From positions 1-64,000 of the forward strand of contig JACKER010000018.1 of the NCBI GenBank assembly GCA_020632925.1: a stretch of DNA of 64,000 nucleotides. Direction: 5' to 3'. Source of the DNA: Alphaproteobacteria bacterium (GTDB lineage Bacteria > Myxococcota_A > UBA796 > GCA-2862545). Shown in pieces: positions 17,327-26,318 of this stretch (position 1 is its first letter; every line of letters begins with the position of its first letter). Made by a program: the position numbers and the translations under genes. The notes beneath the pieces are model-generated. The model made no database searches and was not told where the DNA came from. It saw only the letters and a program-made list of their open reading frames with translations.

Positions 17327-17896
17327 ATGTGGACCCTCATCCTCGCGGCCGCGCTGGCGGCCCCACCCTCCAGCACACTGACGGGGGACGCCGGGACGCT
17401 CGCGTGGACCGTCACCGGGGGCGACACCATCGAGATGGTCGGGCGATCGCCGAAGTGGACGGTCACGCATGTCGCGCGCCCCGATCTCCAGCCGCTGAGC
17501 TCCACCCGCGAAGCCGGCGGCCATCGATGGACGGTGACCTACGACTCCGCCGGCGCCACGATCACCAGCGACGACGGCGCCACCAGGCGGGTGGACCAGA
17601 AGGGCCTGTGGGACGGTGACACGCTCGATGTCCGCCTCGGGGCGTACGTCGCTGGCGGTGGCGCGTCGACGGGTCTGCACGTGCTCGACCCGGAGGGCGG
17701 TAAGGCGTGGTCGGTCAACGCCACCGTGTTGGACGACGGACGGTGCGCCGTTCCCTGCACCCACGTCCGCGTGCAGCTCGCGGGGGCCTGGCGCCTGGTC
17801 GGGCCGACCTGGGACTACTGGTACGCCGGGGACGGTCGGCTGGTGACGTTCGATGGCCCGATCGGACGCTACACCACCGCGGACGGCGTGCGGTGA
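17327..17896 (+). CDS. Small secreted beta-rich protein, unknown
   Basis: A 189-residue protein with signal MWTLILAAALAA and a strong ribosome site (GGGAGGCCCCG). The mature sequence is Trp/Thr/Gly-rich with alternating hydrophobics (WTVTGGDTIEMVG, HRWTVTYDSAGATITSDDG), suggesting a small all-beta fold. It has one cysteine pair (DDGRCAVPCTHV). I do not recognise a family. It sits exactly between the two facing three-gene units, 46 bases after the rightward DUF1501 gene, so it may be read from that operon. A role with the DUF1501/haem proteins is only positional inference. Confidence 0.6.
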   Translation: MWTLILAAALAAPPSSTLTGDAGTLAWTVTGGDTIEMVGRSPKWTVTHVARPDLQPLSSTREAGGHRWTVTYDSAGATITSDDGATRRVDQKGLWDGDTLDVRLGAYVAGGGASTGLHVLDPEGGKAWSVNATVLDDGRCAVPCTHVRVQLAGAWRLVGPTWDYWYAGDGRLVTFDGPIGRYTTADGVR

Positions 17897-17944
17897 GGCG
17901 CACATCCCTCGTGGGATCTCGCACAGGTGCGCCGACCGCTGGTG

Positions 17945-19147
17945 TCACGCCGACGTGAGCAGCGCCCCCAGCGGCGACCCCTCGGACTCGCCGCCGCCCA
18001 GCGTCATCAGCGTCGCGCCCAGATCCGCCGCGCTCGGCTGGGCACCGCCGTCGAGCGGGAGCCCACGCAGATCGTCGTCGTAGCCGCCGACCGTGACGCC
18101 GCCACGCACGCCGCTGCCGAGGAGCATGGCCGACGTGTACGGCCAGTGGTCCTTGCCCGCGGCGACGTTCTTCAACGGGGCACGGCCCATCTCCGAGAGC
18201 ACCACCACCGTGATCTCGTCGAGCAGGGTGCCGCCCGCCTCGCCGGCCGTGCTCGCCAGTCGGTCGACGAGGTGGAGCAGTCCCCCGCCGAGCTCCTCCC
18301 ACAAGGCACCCTGGGTGGGATCGTTGTCGGCGTGGCTGTCCCAACCGGACGCGAGATCCGGGAAGCCCACGCTCACGACCCTGCTCATCCCGGAGCTCAG
18401 CGCGTCGACCGCCACGTCCAGCTTCGAGATCAGCGTGCCGTCGCCAGCGAAGCGCATCACGTCGCGGGCGGCCTTCAGGTCGTGGGCGCGCAGCGTGGCC
18501 TGGTCGAACGCGGCCAACAGCGCCCCGTCGCGCGGACGCGCTCCCGCGGCCAGGGACGACGCCCGCTGCTCGACCGTCCGATCGACGAGCGCTTCGAGCT
18601 CGGGTGACACGAGCCTGCCGCCGCTGGCGGACACGAGCGACCCCGAGATCACGCCATCGAGCTGTCCCCGCGCTCCCGCGCGCGCCACCACCTGTCCGTG
18701 CTCGGCCGGGAAGGACGGCGCACCCATCACCAGGTGGGGGAGGACGTAGCGATCGGGGTCGGCGGCGGCGAGACGCGTGAGCCAGTCGGCCTGGCCGCGC
18801 GTGCCCCCCGTGAGCGCGATCTCGGTGCAGGGCACGTGGGCCACGCTGGGCAGCAACAACCCGTGGACCAGCGCCACCCGGTCCGCCCAGGCCTCGAAGA
18901 AGGCGCGGACCGAGGGCCGGTCGGGGTGATCGACCAGGGACAGACCACCCACGGACCACGGTTCGGCCGCGGCCTCCACGTCGACCCGGCTGGTGTGGAA
19001 CATGGGGGAGAGCACCCGCGTCGTGTCCCACCCACCCTGCGCGAACACCAGCAGGAAGCGGCGCTCGGACGGCTGAACCCGGGCGCGCGCGGACCCGGGC
19101 AGCGCGAGGGCGGCGGCGGTGGCGGTGAGGAACGTGCGGCGGTCCAT
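17945..19147 (-). CDS. DUF1501 family protein, second copy
   Basis: A 400-residue protein with an export signal MDRRTFLTATAAALALPG (Tat-like RR). It has the DUF1501 blocks RRFLLVFAQGGWDTTRV, ALVHGLLLPSVAHVP, SGWDSHADND, VVVLSEMGRAPLKN and AGKDHWPYTS. It is shorter and clearly diverged from the DUF1501 protein at 15970-17280 but keeps the same conserved acidic and His positions. It lies six bases after the partner haem-c gene on the same strand, so it is the last gene of the second three-gene unit. Substrate unknown. Confidence 0.85.
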   Translation of the reverse strand: MDRRTFLTATAAALALPGSARARVQPSERRFLLVFAQGGWDTTRVLSPMFHTSRVDVEAAAEPWSVGGLSLVDHPDRPSVRAFFEAWADRVALVHGLLLPSVAHVPCTEIALTGGTRGQADWLTRLAAADPDRYVLPHLVMGAPSFPAEHGQVVARAGARGQLDGVISGSLVSASGGRLVSPELEALVDRTVEQRASSLAAGARPRDGALLAAFDQATLRAHDLKAARDVMRFAGDGTLISKLDVAVDALSSGMSRVVSVGFPDLASGWDSHADNDPTQGALWEELGGGLLHLVDRLASTAGEAGGTLLDEITVVVLSEMGRAPLKNVAAGKDHWPYTSAMLLGSGVRGGVTVGGYDDDLRGLPLDGGAQPSAADLGATLMTLGGGESEGSPLGALLTSA

Positions 19148-19153
19148 CGGTCC

Positions 19154-20656
19154 TCAGTAGGTCACGAACGCGGGGTCGCGGAACATCACCGCCAGCACGA
19201 CCGTCCAGGCGGCGGCGGGGTCGTCGGCGGTGGCGAGCGCCTGGTCGTAGACGCCGAGCAGCTCGTCCACGTCCGGGTCGTGGGGGTCGAGCACGCCGTG
19301 GATCACGCCCCGCAGCCGCGCGAGCTCCCGGCGGACCTCCGATCGCGTCGCCGGCTGCGTGGGATCGAGGTGGAACAGGCGCTCGGGGTGGGTGACGGCG
19401 TGGTCGGCGGCGGCGGTGGCGAGACGATCCTGGACCAGCAGGACGGTGGCGCTGGGCTGGTCGGCCGGTGCGGTGACGGTCTCCCCGTCGAGGCCTCCGG
19501 CCAACGTGAGCAGCCCGTGGCGCTCGGCGTGCAGCAGCGGCTGACCCGAGGCGTCGGTCCAGACGTACCCGGTGAGAGCTTCGAGCTGGCTCTCGAGCAG
19601 ATCCGGGTCCATCCAGCGGCGATCGGTGCCGTAGGCCGGGGCGGTCACGATGGAGCGCACCAGCGCCCGGTACCGCAGACCGTCGTCCGCGAAGTCGGCG
19701 GCGTGGGCCTCGAGCGCGTCCACGTCCTCCAGCTCCTCGGGCAGGAGCTGCTCGACGGCCTGTTGCACCGCGCACGGCACGAACCGGGGGTCCTGCGCGA
19801 TCTGGTGACCCAGGTCCTCCAGCGACTCGCCGGACTGCCCGTACCAGGCGGGCGGAAGGCCCGTCTCCCGTCGCCAGAGGCGCTCGCGCTCGGGGTGGTA
19901 GGTGGCGGCGTCGAGCATGGCGTAGGTGTCGCCGATGTCGAACGAGTGGCCCCAGAGGTAGGCCGCGATGGGGTCGAGCACGTCGTGGCAGGTGGCGCAC
20001 CCCGGATCGTTGCGGATCGCGTCCGCGACCTCGTCCTCGTCCCCCAGGTCGACCTCGGCGTCGAAGGGGACGGTGAGGCGGAGGAAGTCGGCGCACACGA
20101 AGATGCGCGACACCTGGTTCGCGGGCTTGCGCATCTTGTTGGACGGCGTGCTGCGGTACCGCTGGTACAGGCCGTTGGTGGAGAGCACCCCAGCCGCCGG
20201 GCGCCCGTCGGTGTAGTGCGCTCGGGACCAGCCCGCGCCGACGTGGTCCGTCGGGTAGCGGGCCGCGAGGGTGCCGTCGATCATGGTCCAGTCCGCTGTC
20301 ACCACCTCGGTCCAGGGCAGGTCGTCGGCCGCCACCCGCGCCATGAGCCGCGCTGCCTCGTCGCCGATCGCCCGCTCGAAGGGCCAGGCGAGCGTCCCCT
20401 CCGGGACGACGATGTCGCGGGCCGGGTAGTTCTCGGCGCGCGAGAGCAGGACGCGGGCGAACCGGTCCACCAGGCGCTCCTCGAACCGGTCGCCCACCAT
20501 CCAGTCGTCGACGATCGCGTCGGGATCGTCGCTCCAGGCCTCCAGCTCCTCGGCCGAGGGGCGGATCCCGCGCAGATCGAGGCTGAGGCGGGTCAGGACG
20601 GTGGTGTCCACGGCGTCGCCGCGGCCCGTGCACCCGAGGAGCGCGAGGCCGATCAC
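19154..20656 (-). CDS. DUF1549-like lipoprotein with one haem-c site, second copy
   Basis: About 500 residues from GTG 20656 (MIGLALLGCTGRGD), which overlaps the upstream stop (GTGA) and has GGGGAGG at good spacing. An ATG at 20674 lacks a ribosome site. The N-terminal LTRLSLDLRGIRPSAEELEA is the DUF1549-like block. CATCHDVLDPIAAYLWG is the haem-c region, and a long helical C-terminal half follows. It is the paralogue of 14258-15970: same order of motifs, same neighbours. Likely a periplasm-facing lipoprotein cytochrome working with its adjacent DUF1501 protein; reaction unknown. Confidence 0.77.
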   Translation of the reverse strand: MIGLALLGCTGRGDAVDTTVLTRLSLDLRGIRPSAEELEAWSDDPDAIVDDWMVGDRFEERLVDRFARVLLSRAENYPARDIVVPEGTLAWPFERAIGDEAARLMARVAADDLPWTEVVTADWTMIDGTLAARYPTDHVGAGWSRAHYTDGRPAAGVLSTNGLYQRYRSTPSNKMRKPANQVSRIFVCADFLRLTVPFDAEVDLGDEDEVADAIRNDPGCATCHDVLDPIAAYLWGHSFDIGDTYAMLDAATYHPERERLWRRETGLPPAWYGQSGESLEDLGHQIAQDPRFVPCAVQQAVEQLLPEELEDVDALEAHAADFADDGLRYRALVRSIVTAPAYGTDRRWMDPDLLESQLEALTGYVWTDASGQPLLHAERHGLLTLAGGLDGETVTAPADQPSATVLLVQDRLATAAADHAVTHPERLFHLDPTQPATRSEVRRELARLRGVIHGVLDPHDPDVDELLGVYDQALATADDPAAAWTVVLAVMFRDPAFVTY

Positions 20657-21492
20657 GGAGCCTCCCCGGTCCACGCCGTCCAGCGGTCGAAGCCGGCGCA
20701 GGCCTCACCGACGGCCTCGTCGCGGAACCACACCTCACCACAGCCATCGCAGGTGGTGGCATCGAAGCGCAGCTCGAACCAGCGGCCCGGAGGCAGGCGC
20801 AACGCCACGGTCCCGGACGGCTCGGGGCAGCTCGCGGGGTCCGACAGGTGCAGATCGAGCTCCACAGCGTCGAACGGGGTGGCGAGCCCCCCGACCGCTC
20901 CCGTCACCTCGACCGCGGTGGGCAGGCCGTCGCGCACCACGCGCCGCACGTCCAGGGTGTCCACCGTCCAGCTGCCGGAGGTCCACGCGTCCGGATCTGC
21001 GCCCACCACCCGCACCGGCCCGACCAGGCGCGTGTGGTGCGTCTCCTGCTCGCCGGTGACGCTGAGCCAGTCGGACCAGTGCCCGCGCCCGGACAGCGAC
21101 CGATCACCCACGCGGACCGTGCCCGACAGATGGATCTCGACGCTGTCCGGCAGGTCCGTGTCGGAGCCGCTCGCCGAGAATGCGGCGCCCGCGGAGGTGA
21201 CGCAGTTCGACGCCCACGCCCGGCGGGTCGCCGTGTCCTCCGACATCTCGGGGCAGCCCGGGTCGCGAGCGGACAGCAGCTCCGCGTAGGCCGCGGCCAC
21301 CGGGGCCGCCGACACGTCGATCACGTCGTCCACGACGGCCTGGAGGGACCCCTCGAACGCGCTCCGGTCCCAGGGTGGGTGGGGGAGCTGCCAGGGCGTC
21401 CGTGTGGTCGGGACGACGGGCGACGTCGTCGACGGTGGCTCGGCACCTCCCCGATCCGCGCACCCCACCAGCAGAGCCGCCCACGCACGCAT
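20653..21492 (-). CDS. Cys-rich lipoprotein, first gene of second three-gene unit
   Basis: A 279-residue protein with a very short signal, MRAWAALLVGCADRGG (lipobox LVGC). A Thr/Pro linker is followed by a beta-rich domain and the ending TTCDGCGEVWFRDEAVGEACAGF. That ending matches the lipoprotein at 13248-14261, although the rest of the sequence has drifted. The stop overlaps the GTG of the haem-c gene (GTGA). No catalytic motif is seen. The 184 bases between this start and the divergent beta-propeller gene hold no other feature I can support. Confidence 0.7.
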   Translation of the reverse strand: MRAWAALLVGCADRGGAEPPSTTSPVVPTTRTPWQLPHPPWDRSAFEGSLQAVVDDVIDVSAAPVAAAYAELLSARDPGCPEMSEDTATRRAWASNCVTSAGAAFSASGSDTDLPDSVEIHLSGTVRVGDRSLSGRGHWSDWLSVTGEQETHHTRLVGPVRVVGADPDAWTSGSWTVDTLDVRRVVRDGLPTAVEVTGAVGGLATPFDAVELDLHLSDPASCPEPSGTVALRLPPGRWFELRFDATTCDGCGEVWFRDEAVGEACAGFDRWTAWTGEAP

Positions 21493-21676
21493 GATTCACC
21501 CTGAACCGTGACGTGTAACCGACCGACGGCTCGCCCCAGCGCGGAGGATGTCGAAGCTGCCCATCGGACCTCCCGTCCGAGGGTGGCGAGGGCGCCAGCA
21601 TCTTGTCAAGGGACGCATCGTCGACCGGCCGTGACGTCGCCGGGGCACGCCACACCCATGTTGTGGAGGAGGCGCG

Positions 21677-23659
21677 ATGTGGTGGGCGCTGTTCCTCGCC
21701 TGCGGCGAGGAGGTCGACGAGACCGTGGTGGAGCCCTGGACCGGGAGCGGAGACTGCGCCGTGCTGGGGGCCGTGATCGAGCCCGGCAGCTACGCGTACG
21801 CCACCCGCTGGGACATCCGCGACGAGCAGCTGGTGATCCCGGAGGGCGACGGCTTCGCGGTCCACCGACTCGGCGAGGCAGCATCGACGGAGATCGGTGC
21901 CTGGCACGACCTGGACGCCTTGGGCCCGGTCGAGGTGACGTTCGTGGAGGGTGAGGAGGTGGCGGTTCGCACCACCAGGGGGGTGTGGTGGGTCACCGCC
22001 TCCGGGACACCCCAGGAGGTCGGCGGCGTGGAGCTGCCCTCACTACCCAGGGCGGAGTCGCTCTCGGACCTCGACGACGACTTGCTCTCGTCGGACCGGG
22101 TCGCTGCGATCGTGCGGTCCGACAGCTCGTTCCAGGTCATCGACCGCCGAGACCCCGCGCGCCCCCGTGCCGCGGCCTGGATCGCGCCTGCCGAGGTGGA
22201 GTCCGATCTCTACCTACCGCCGGGCGCGGAGTCGATCGGCGCCTGCATCCACCAGGATCGGCTGGTGCGCATGCACAGGGCGCGGCTCGCGTCCAGCGTG
22301 GCCACCGTGGAGGTGTGGGACCTGTCGGACCCCGACGCCCCCCGCCTGCAACAGCGCCTGGAGCTGAACGGGGTCGCGCCCCACAACCTGGCATGCGAAG
22401 GCGAGCGGGTGCTGGCCACGGCGTTCCGGGAGGCGGTGTCGGCGCGGTGGGCGGCCGATGGGACACTCGCCGAACAGGCGCGGGTGTGGGTCATCGAGCC
22501 TGGCGTGTCGAACAACGATGCCCCCGGCGTGATCGACCTGTGGCTGGATGGCGATGTGGCGGTGGTGAACGAGCGCCCGTTCGGGTGGGGCGACACCCTG
22601 ACCACCATCGACCTGGATGCGCTCGATGCGGGCGCGAGCTGGCAGGACGCCCACGGACCGCTGCGCCCGGGTCTCGTCTCCGGCGTCGTGGCGGCCGAGG
22701 GCGGGGTGCTGTGGGTGTGGGACACGACCACCGACCCACCGTCGCTGGGGCGCATCGCGATCGACGACCGCAGTCTGGCGGACCTGCCTTCGGTGGTGGT
22801 GCCCGTTCCGGCACCGGCCGCGGCGGGCCCTGTGCTCGTGCGCGACGGGTTGGCGTACGTGGCCGACGGCGGGACCACCCGGGTGTACGACGTGACCGAC
22901 CCCAGCGCACCTCGTGAGGTGGTGGTGGACGATCCGTCCGCGCTCGACGGCGTCGCGGCCGGTTGGCGGGCCGGGGAGCGGGTGCTGGCGTCGCGCCGAG
23001 GCGGGGTGGAGCTGCTCGACCTGTCCGACCCGCTGCACCCGGCGGGCCTGGCGACATGGAGCGGCGACGTGCGCGCGGTCGCCGCGACCGGGTTCATCGG
23101 TGCGACCGATCAGGGGCTGGTCTGGGTCGCGGTCGATGGTGACGCCCTGCAGGAGGTGCCCCTCGGATGTCTGGGCTTCGAGGATTGCTCGCCCTTCGTC
23201 CAGCTCGCACTCGCCGCCGATCGGTTGGTCGTCGCGGCCTACGACCTGGAGGATGGTCAGATTCGTCTCCAGTCCTACGCGCTCGGCCCCACCGGCGCGA
23301 CGCTGGCGTCGGCGAGCGAACCGCTGCAGGGATGGCCGTCGGCGTTGTTCCTCGACGGAGACGACGTGACCGCCGTGGTCGGGGGTGGAGCCGACACCGA
23401 GCTCCACACCTGGTCGGCCCGAGATCTGGAGGAAGGCACGAGCTGGCCGATTCCCGTCCAGCACGCCGTGTTCCAGCTCGTCGACGACCAGCTGCTGGCC
23501 GCCGAGCGGTCGCTGTGGGCCTGGGACATCCCAGAGGGGTCGGAAGCCCCGTCGATCGACTGGTCGCTGCGCGCGAGGGACCTGGCGGTCTGGAGTGATC
23601 TGGCGGTGATCACGGGCGGCGAGGTGCCGCTCGTCACGGTCGACCGCTCGTGTCAGTGA
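21677..23659 (+). CDS. Lipoprotein beta-propeller (LVIVD-like repeats)
   Basis: A 660-residue protein with a minimal lipoprotein signal, MWWALFLACGEEV, behind GTGGAGGAGGCGCG. The sequence is a run of beta-propeller-like repeats, several with the LVIVD-type pattern 'VWDLSDPDAPRL', 'VYDVTDPSAPREV', 'LLDLSDPLHPAGL'. These repeats form surface or periplasmic propellers with no known enzyme activity. The last 26 bases overlap the 3' end of the convergent hydrolase gene. It is monocistronic as far as can be seen. Ligand unknown. Confidence 0.75.
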   Translation: MWWALFLACGEEVDETVVEPWTGSGDCAVLGAVIEPGSYAYATRWDIRDEQLVIPEGDGFAVHRLGEAASTEIGAWHDLDALGPVEVTFVEGEEVAVRTTRGVWWVTASGTPQEVGGVELPSLPRAESLSDLDDDLLSSDRVAAIVRSDSSFQVIDRRDPARPRAAAWIAPAEVESDLYLPPGAESIGACIHQDRLVRMHRARLASSVATVEVWDLSDPDAPRLQQRLELNGVAPHNLACEGERVLATAFREAVSARWAADGTLAEQARVWVIEPGVSNNDAPGVIDLWLDGDVAVVNERPFGWGDTLTTIDLDALDAGASWQDAHGPLRPGLVSGVVAAEGGVLWVWDTTTDPPSLGRIAIDDRSLADLPSVVVPVPAPAAAGPVLVRDGLAYVADGGTTRVYDVTDPSAPREVVVDDPSALDGVAAGWRAGERVLASRRGGVELLDLSDPLHPAGLATWSGDVRAVAATGFIGATDQGLVWVAVDGDALQEVPLGCLGFEDCSPFVQLALAADRLVVAAYDLEDGQIRLQSYALGPTGATLASASEPLQGWPSALFLDGDDVTAVVGGGADTELHTWSARDLEEGTSWPIPVQHAVFQLVDDQLLAAERSLWAWDIPEGSEAPSIDWSLRARDLAVWSDLAVITGGEVPLVTVDRSCQ

Positions 23660-24842
23660 CGAGCGCGACCACCTCCTCGGTGAACTCGTGGAAGGTGTCG
23701 CTGCGCTCCAGGTCCTCGCGCCACGCGATCTGTCGCACGGCCACCAGGCCCGCGTCCGGCAACACCACGACCGCCTGCCCGAGGTAGCCGTCACCGCGGA
23801 ACCCGATCGGCGTCCCCACGGGCTCGCAGTCCGGGCGGCCCGACTCCCAGGTCGTGCGGTTCCAGCGGTCCATGTCGCCGTCGAGTGCTGTGGAGACCAT
23901 CGCGAAGAACGCGTCGTGATCGGGGACCGGGCGCCCAACGAGGGGAGCGATGCGGTTCAGGAAGTCCTCGTCCACGCCCATCGCCCGCCAGGTGTCGATC
24001 AATCCGTCGGTGATCACACACTGCCGGTCGGCGAGGACCGTCCACCACTGCAGGCCGTAGCCGGCGTTCGCGGCGGGGGACACGAGCTCGCGGACGAAAC
24101 CCTCCGACAGGACACGATGGCCCTCGAAGCGCCCGTGATCGGAGAGCATCCGACCGATGCGCGCGAGCTCGTCGGCGCGCAGGGAGAGGCCCGCCATGCC
24201 CTGGAGGTGCCCGGCGGTGTCGGTCTGCCAGGTGGGGACGGGGATGTGCAGTGGCGTGAACAGGCGCGCCTGGAGGTAGGTGTCGATGGGCTCGCCCGAC
24301 GCGCGGCGGACCAGCTCCGGCACCAGGTTCGAGGCGGTGTTGTTGTAGTCCCAGACCACCCCCGGGGGTGCGGTCTGCTCCGCGGCGAGTGCGTACGCCA
24401 CCATGTCGCCCGCGTCGTAGATCGCGCCCGTGTCGGGTGGGTCCGCCAGGCCGGTGGTGTGGGCGAGCAGGTGGCGCACCGTGATGCCGCGGCCCTCGAG
24501 CTCGGGGAACCAGCGGTCCAGCGGTTGATCGAGCGTCGCGACGTGCCCCTCGGCGAGGAGGAAGCCCACCGCCAGCGCAGCGACCGACTTGGTCACCGAC
24601 ATCAGCTCGATCCGACGCTGCTCGCGGGCGGGCGGGAAGTCGACGACGACGGTGCCGTGGACCTCGACGTGCAGCGCGTCGCTGCGAGACGCCGACGCCC
24701 CGTCGATCAACGCGTCCAGCGCCGCCGGATCGAGTCCCACGGTGGCGGGGTCGACCAGGACCTCGGGTCGGGGCGGCTCCGGCTCGGGCACGGGGAGGGG
24801 AGGGGGAACGGGGTGCGCGCACCCGAGGACGAAGAGCAGCAT
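23634..24842 (-). CDS. Serine hydrolase of the beta-lactamase (class C)/DD-peptidase fold, lipoprotein
   Basis: A 402-residue protein with a short lipoprotein signal (MLLFVLGCAHP) and a Pro-rich linker. The catalytic SxxK motif is SVTK near residue 82 (ELMSVTKSVAALA), the YxN motif is YNN (VWDYNNTASN), and RHLLAHTTGL is the typical block after the nucleophile. The family includes class C beta-lactamases, esterases and D-aminopeptidases; most environmental members are esterases of unknown substrate. An H/KxG third motif is not obvious to me. The stop end overlaps the propeller gene by 26 bases in convergent orientation. Confidence 0.8.
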   Translation of the reverse strand: MLLFVLGCAHPVPPPLPVPEPEPPRPEVLVDPATVGLDPAALDALIDGASASRSDALHVEVHGTVVVDFPPAREQRRIELMSVTKSVAALAVGFLLAEGHVATLDQPLDRWFPELEGRGITVRHLLAHTTGLADPPDTGAIYDAGDMVAYALAAEQTAPPGVVWDYNNTASNLVPELVRRASGEPIDTYLQARLFTPLHIPVPTWQTDTAGHLQGMAGLSLRADELARIGRMLSDHGRFEGHRVLSEGFVRELVSPAANAGYGLQWWTVLADRQCVITDGLIDTWRAMGVDEDFLNRIAPLVGRPVPDHDAFFAMVSTALDGDMDRWNRTTWESGRPDCEPVGTPIGFRGDGYLGQAVVVLPDAGLVAVRQIAWREDLERSDTFHEFTEEVVALVTDTSGRP

Positions 24843-24939
24843 GGGGGCGGGCTAACGTTCGGCCGACCACGGCGCGAGGCTTCCGGAACCGGGCCATCCT
24901 CCCGTCACGCTGTTAGAAAACGAGGTTCGGAGGTGCCGG

Positions 24940-26313
24940 TTGTTCACTCGCCGCGGCGTGATGGTCTTGATGGCCTCCCTGGTGCCGGGTCTGCTCGTCG
25001 GATGCAAGGCCGACTTCGACCCCGAGGCCATCCCGGAGTCGGTCGCTCGCTTCCCGCGGACGCCCATCGCCGGCGACATGACCTCCACCCGGGTGGTGCT
25101 GACCTTCTACGTGGCCGACGACAGTCCGGTGACGCTGCGGATGTGGACGGACGAGGGCGTGGTGGTGGACCAGGCGGTGGATCCCAGCGGCGACGGGTTC
25201 CACAAGGTCTTCGTGGACGACCTGACCCCCGGCACGACCTACCGCTACGCGGTGTTCTCCGGCGAGGCGCCCGACTTCGAGGACCGGAGCCTGATCGGGC
25301 AGGTGCGGACCGCCCCCGACGCCGACGCCCTCGTGCCCGTCACCATCGCGTTGTTGGCGTGCGTGGGGCAGGGCACGGTGCTGCCCGACTACTACCTCCC
25401 GGAGGGCTCGGCGGCGCCCACGCCCGAACCGTTCCAGTGGGAGGTGTACACCCACGCGAAGGAGCACGACATCGACGTGCTCGTCCACCTCGGTGACCAG
25501 GCGTACCTCGACTTCGTGTGGCACACGGCCGACGGGACGTACGAAGCGTACCTGAACGCCTGGGGCTACTACCACGGCGGTGGATACCGCGACCTGTACC
25601 CGCTGGCCGGGCTGTACGCGACCTGGGACGACCACGAGTCGACGGACAACGGCAACTTCGACCCCTGGGACATGACGGCCGAGGACCAGGCGAAGCTCGT
25701 CAACGCGCAGGACGCCTGGTTCGCGACGGTGCCGATCGACGCGACGGCGCGGGGTCCCGTGTGGCGCGGCTTCCGGTGGGGCCAGACGGTCGAGGTGTTG
25801 CTGCTCGACTGCCGCTACGAGCTCCAGCCGGACCACCAGGTGAGTGAGGAGCAGCTCACCTGGCTCCTCGACCGGATCCGCCAGAGCCCCTGTCGGTTCG
25901 TCTGTGTCGCGTCGCCCAAGCCGTTCTCGGTCATCTCCAGCACCACGCCGCTCGCGCAGGACAACATGGAGCGCTGGGAGAACTACCCGCTGGACCGCGA
26001 CCGCGTGACGGCCTTGCTCGACGAGCTCGACGCCAGGCACGTGATCTTCGTGACCGGCGACATCCACATGAACTACCTCGGGCGGACCCGGCTGAGCGGT
26101 GAGGCCACCTCCGACCGCCTGTGGGAGGTGTGCTGCACCTCGGGCAACGTCAACCCGCTCGCCGACAAGCTCGACCCCGCCCAGTTCGAGTTCGTCGACA
26201 ACAGCCCCCACCTGCCGGTGCTCACGTTCGACCCCGGCGCCGGCACCATCCACGTCGCGTTCCACGCCCGGGACGGCTCGCTGTCCTTCGAGCGCACCCT
26301 CGACGACGTGTGA
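24940..26313 (+). CDS. PhoD-family alkaline phosphatase-like lipoprotein
   Basis: A 457-residue protein starting at TTG 24940 (CGGAGG six bases upstream); GTG 24958 and ATG 24961 are alternatives. The signal MFTRRGVMVLMASLVPGLLVGC has RR plus a lipobox. Residues about 35-115 form the Fn3-like N-terminal PhoD domain. The metal/phosphatase core shows VLVHLGDQAYLD, YATWDDHESTDNG and VIFVTGDIHMNYLG, matching PhoD GDxxY, WDDHE and GDxH blocks. PhoD enzymes are exported Ca/Fe-dependent phosphodi- or monoesterases, usually for phosphate scavenging. No Pho-box was recognised upstream. Confidence 0.85.
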   Translation: MFTRRGVMVLMASLVPGLLVGCKADFDPEAIPESVARFPRTPIAGDMTSTRVVLTFYVADDSPVTLRMWTDEGVVVDQAVDPSGDGFHKVFVDDLTPGTTYRYAVFSGEAPDFEDRSLIGQVRTAPDADALVPVTIALLACVGQGTVLPDYYLPEGSAAPTPEPFQWEVYTHAKEHDIDVLVHLGDQAYLDFVWHTADGTYEAYLNAWGYYHGGGYRDLYPLAGLYATWDDHESTDNGNFDPWDMTAEDQAKLVNAQDAWFATVPIDATARGPVWRGFRWGQTVEVLLLDCRYELQPDHQVSEEQLTWLLDRIRQSPCRFVCVASPKPFSVISSTTPLAQDNMERWENYPLDRDRVTALLDELDARHVIFVTGDIHMNYLGRTRLSGEATSDRLWEVCCTSGNVNPLADKLDPAQFEFVDNSPHLPVLTFDPGAGTIHVAFHARDGSLSFERTLDDV

Positions 26314-26318
26314 GCACC

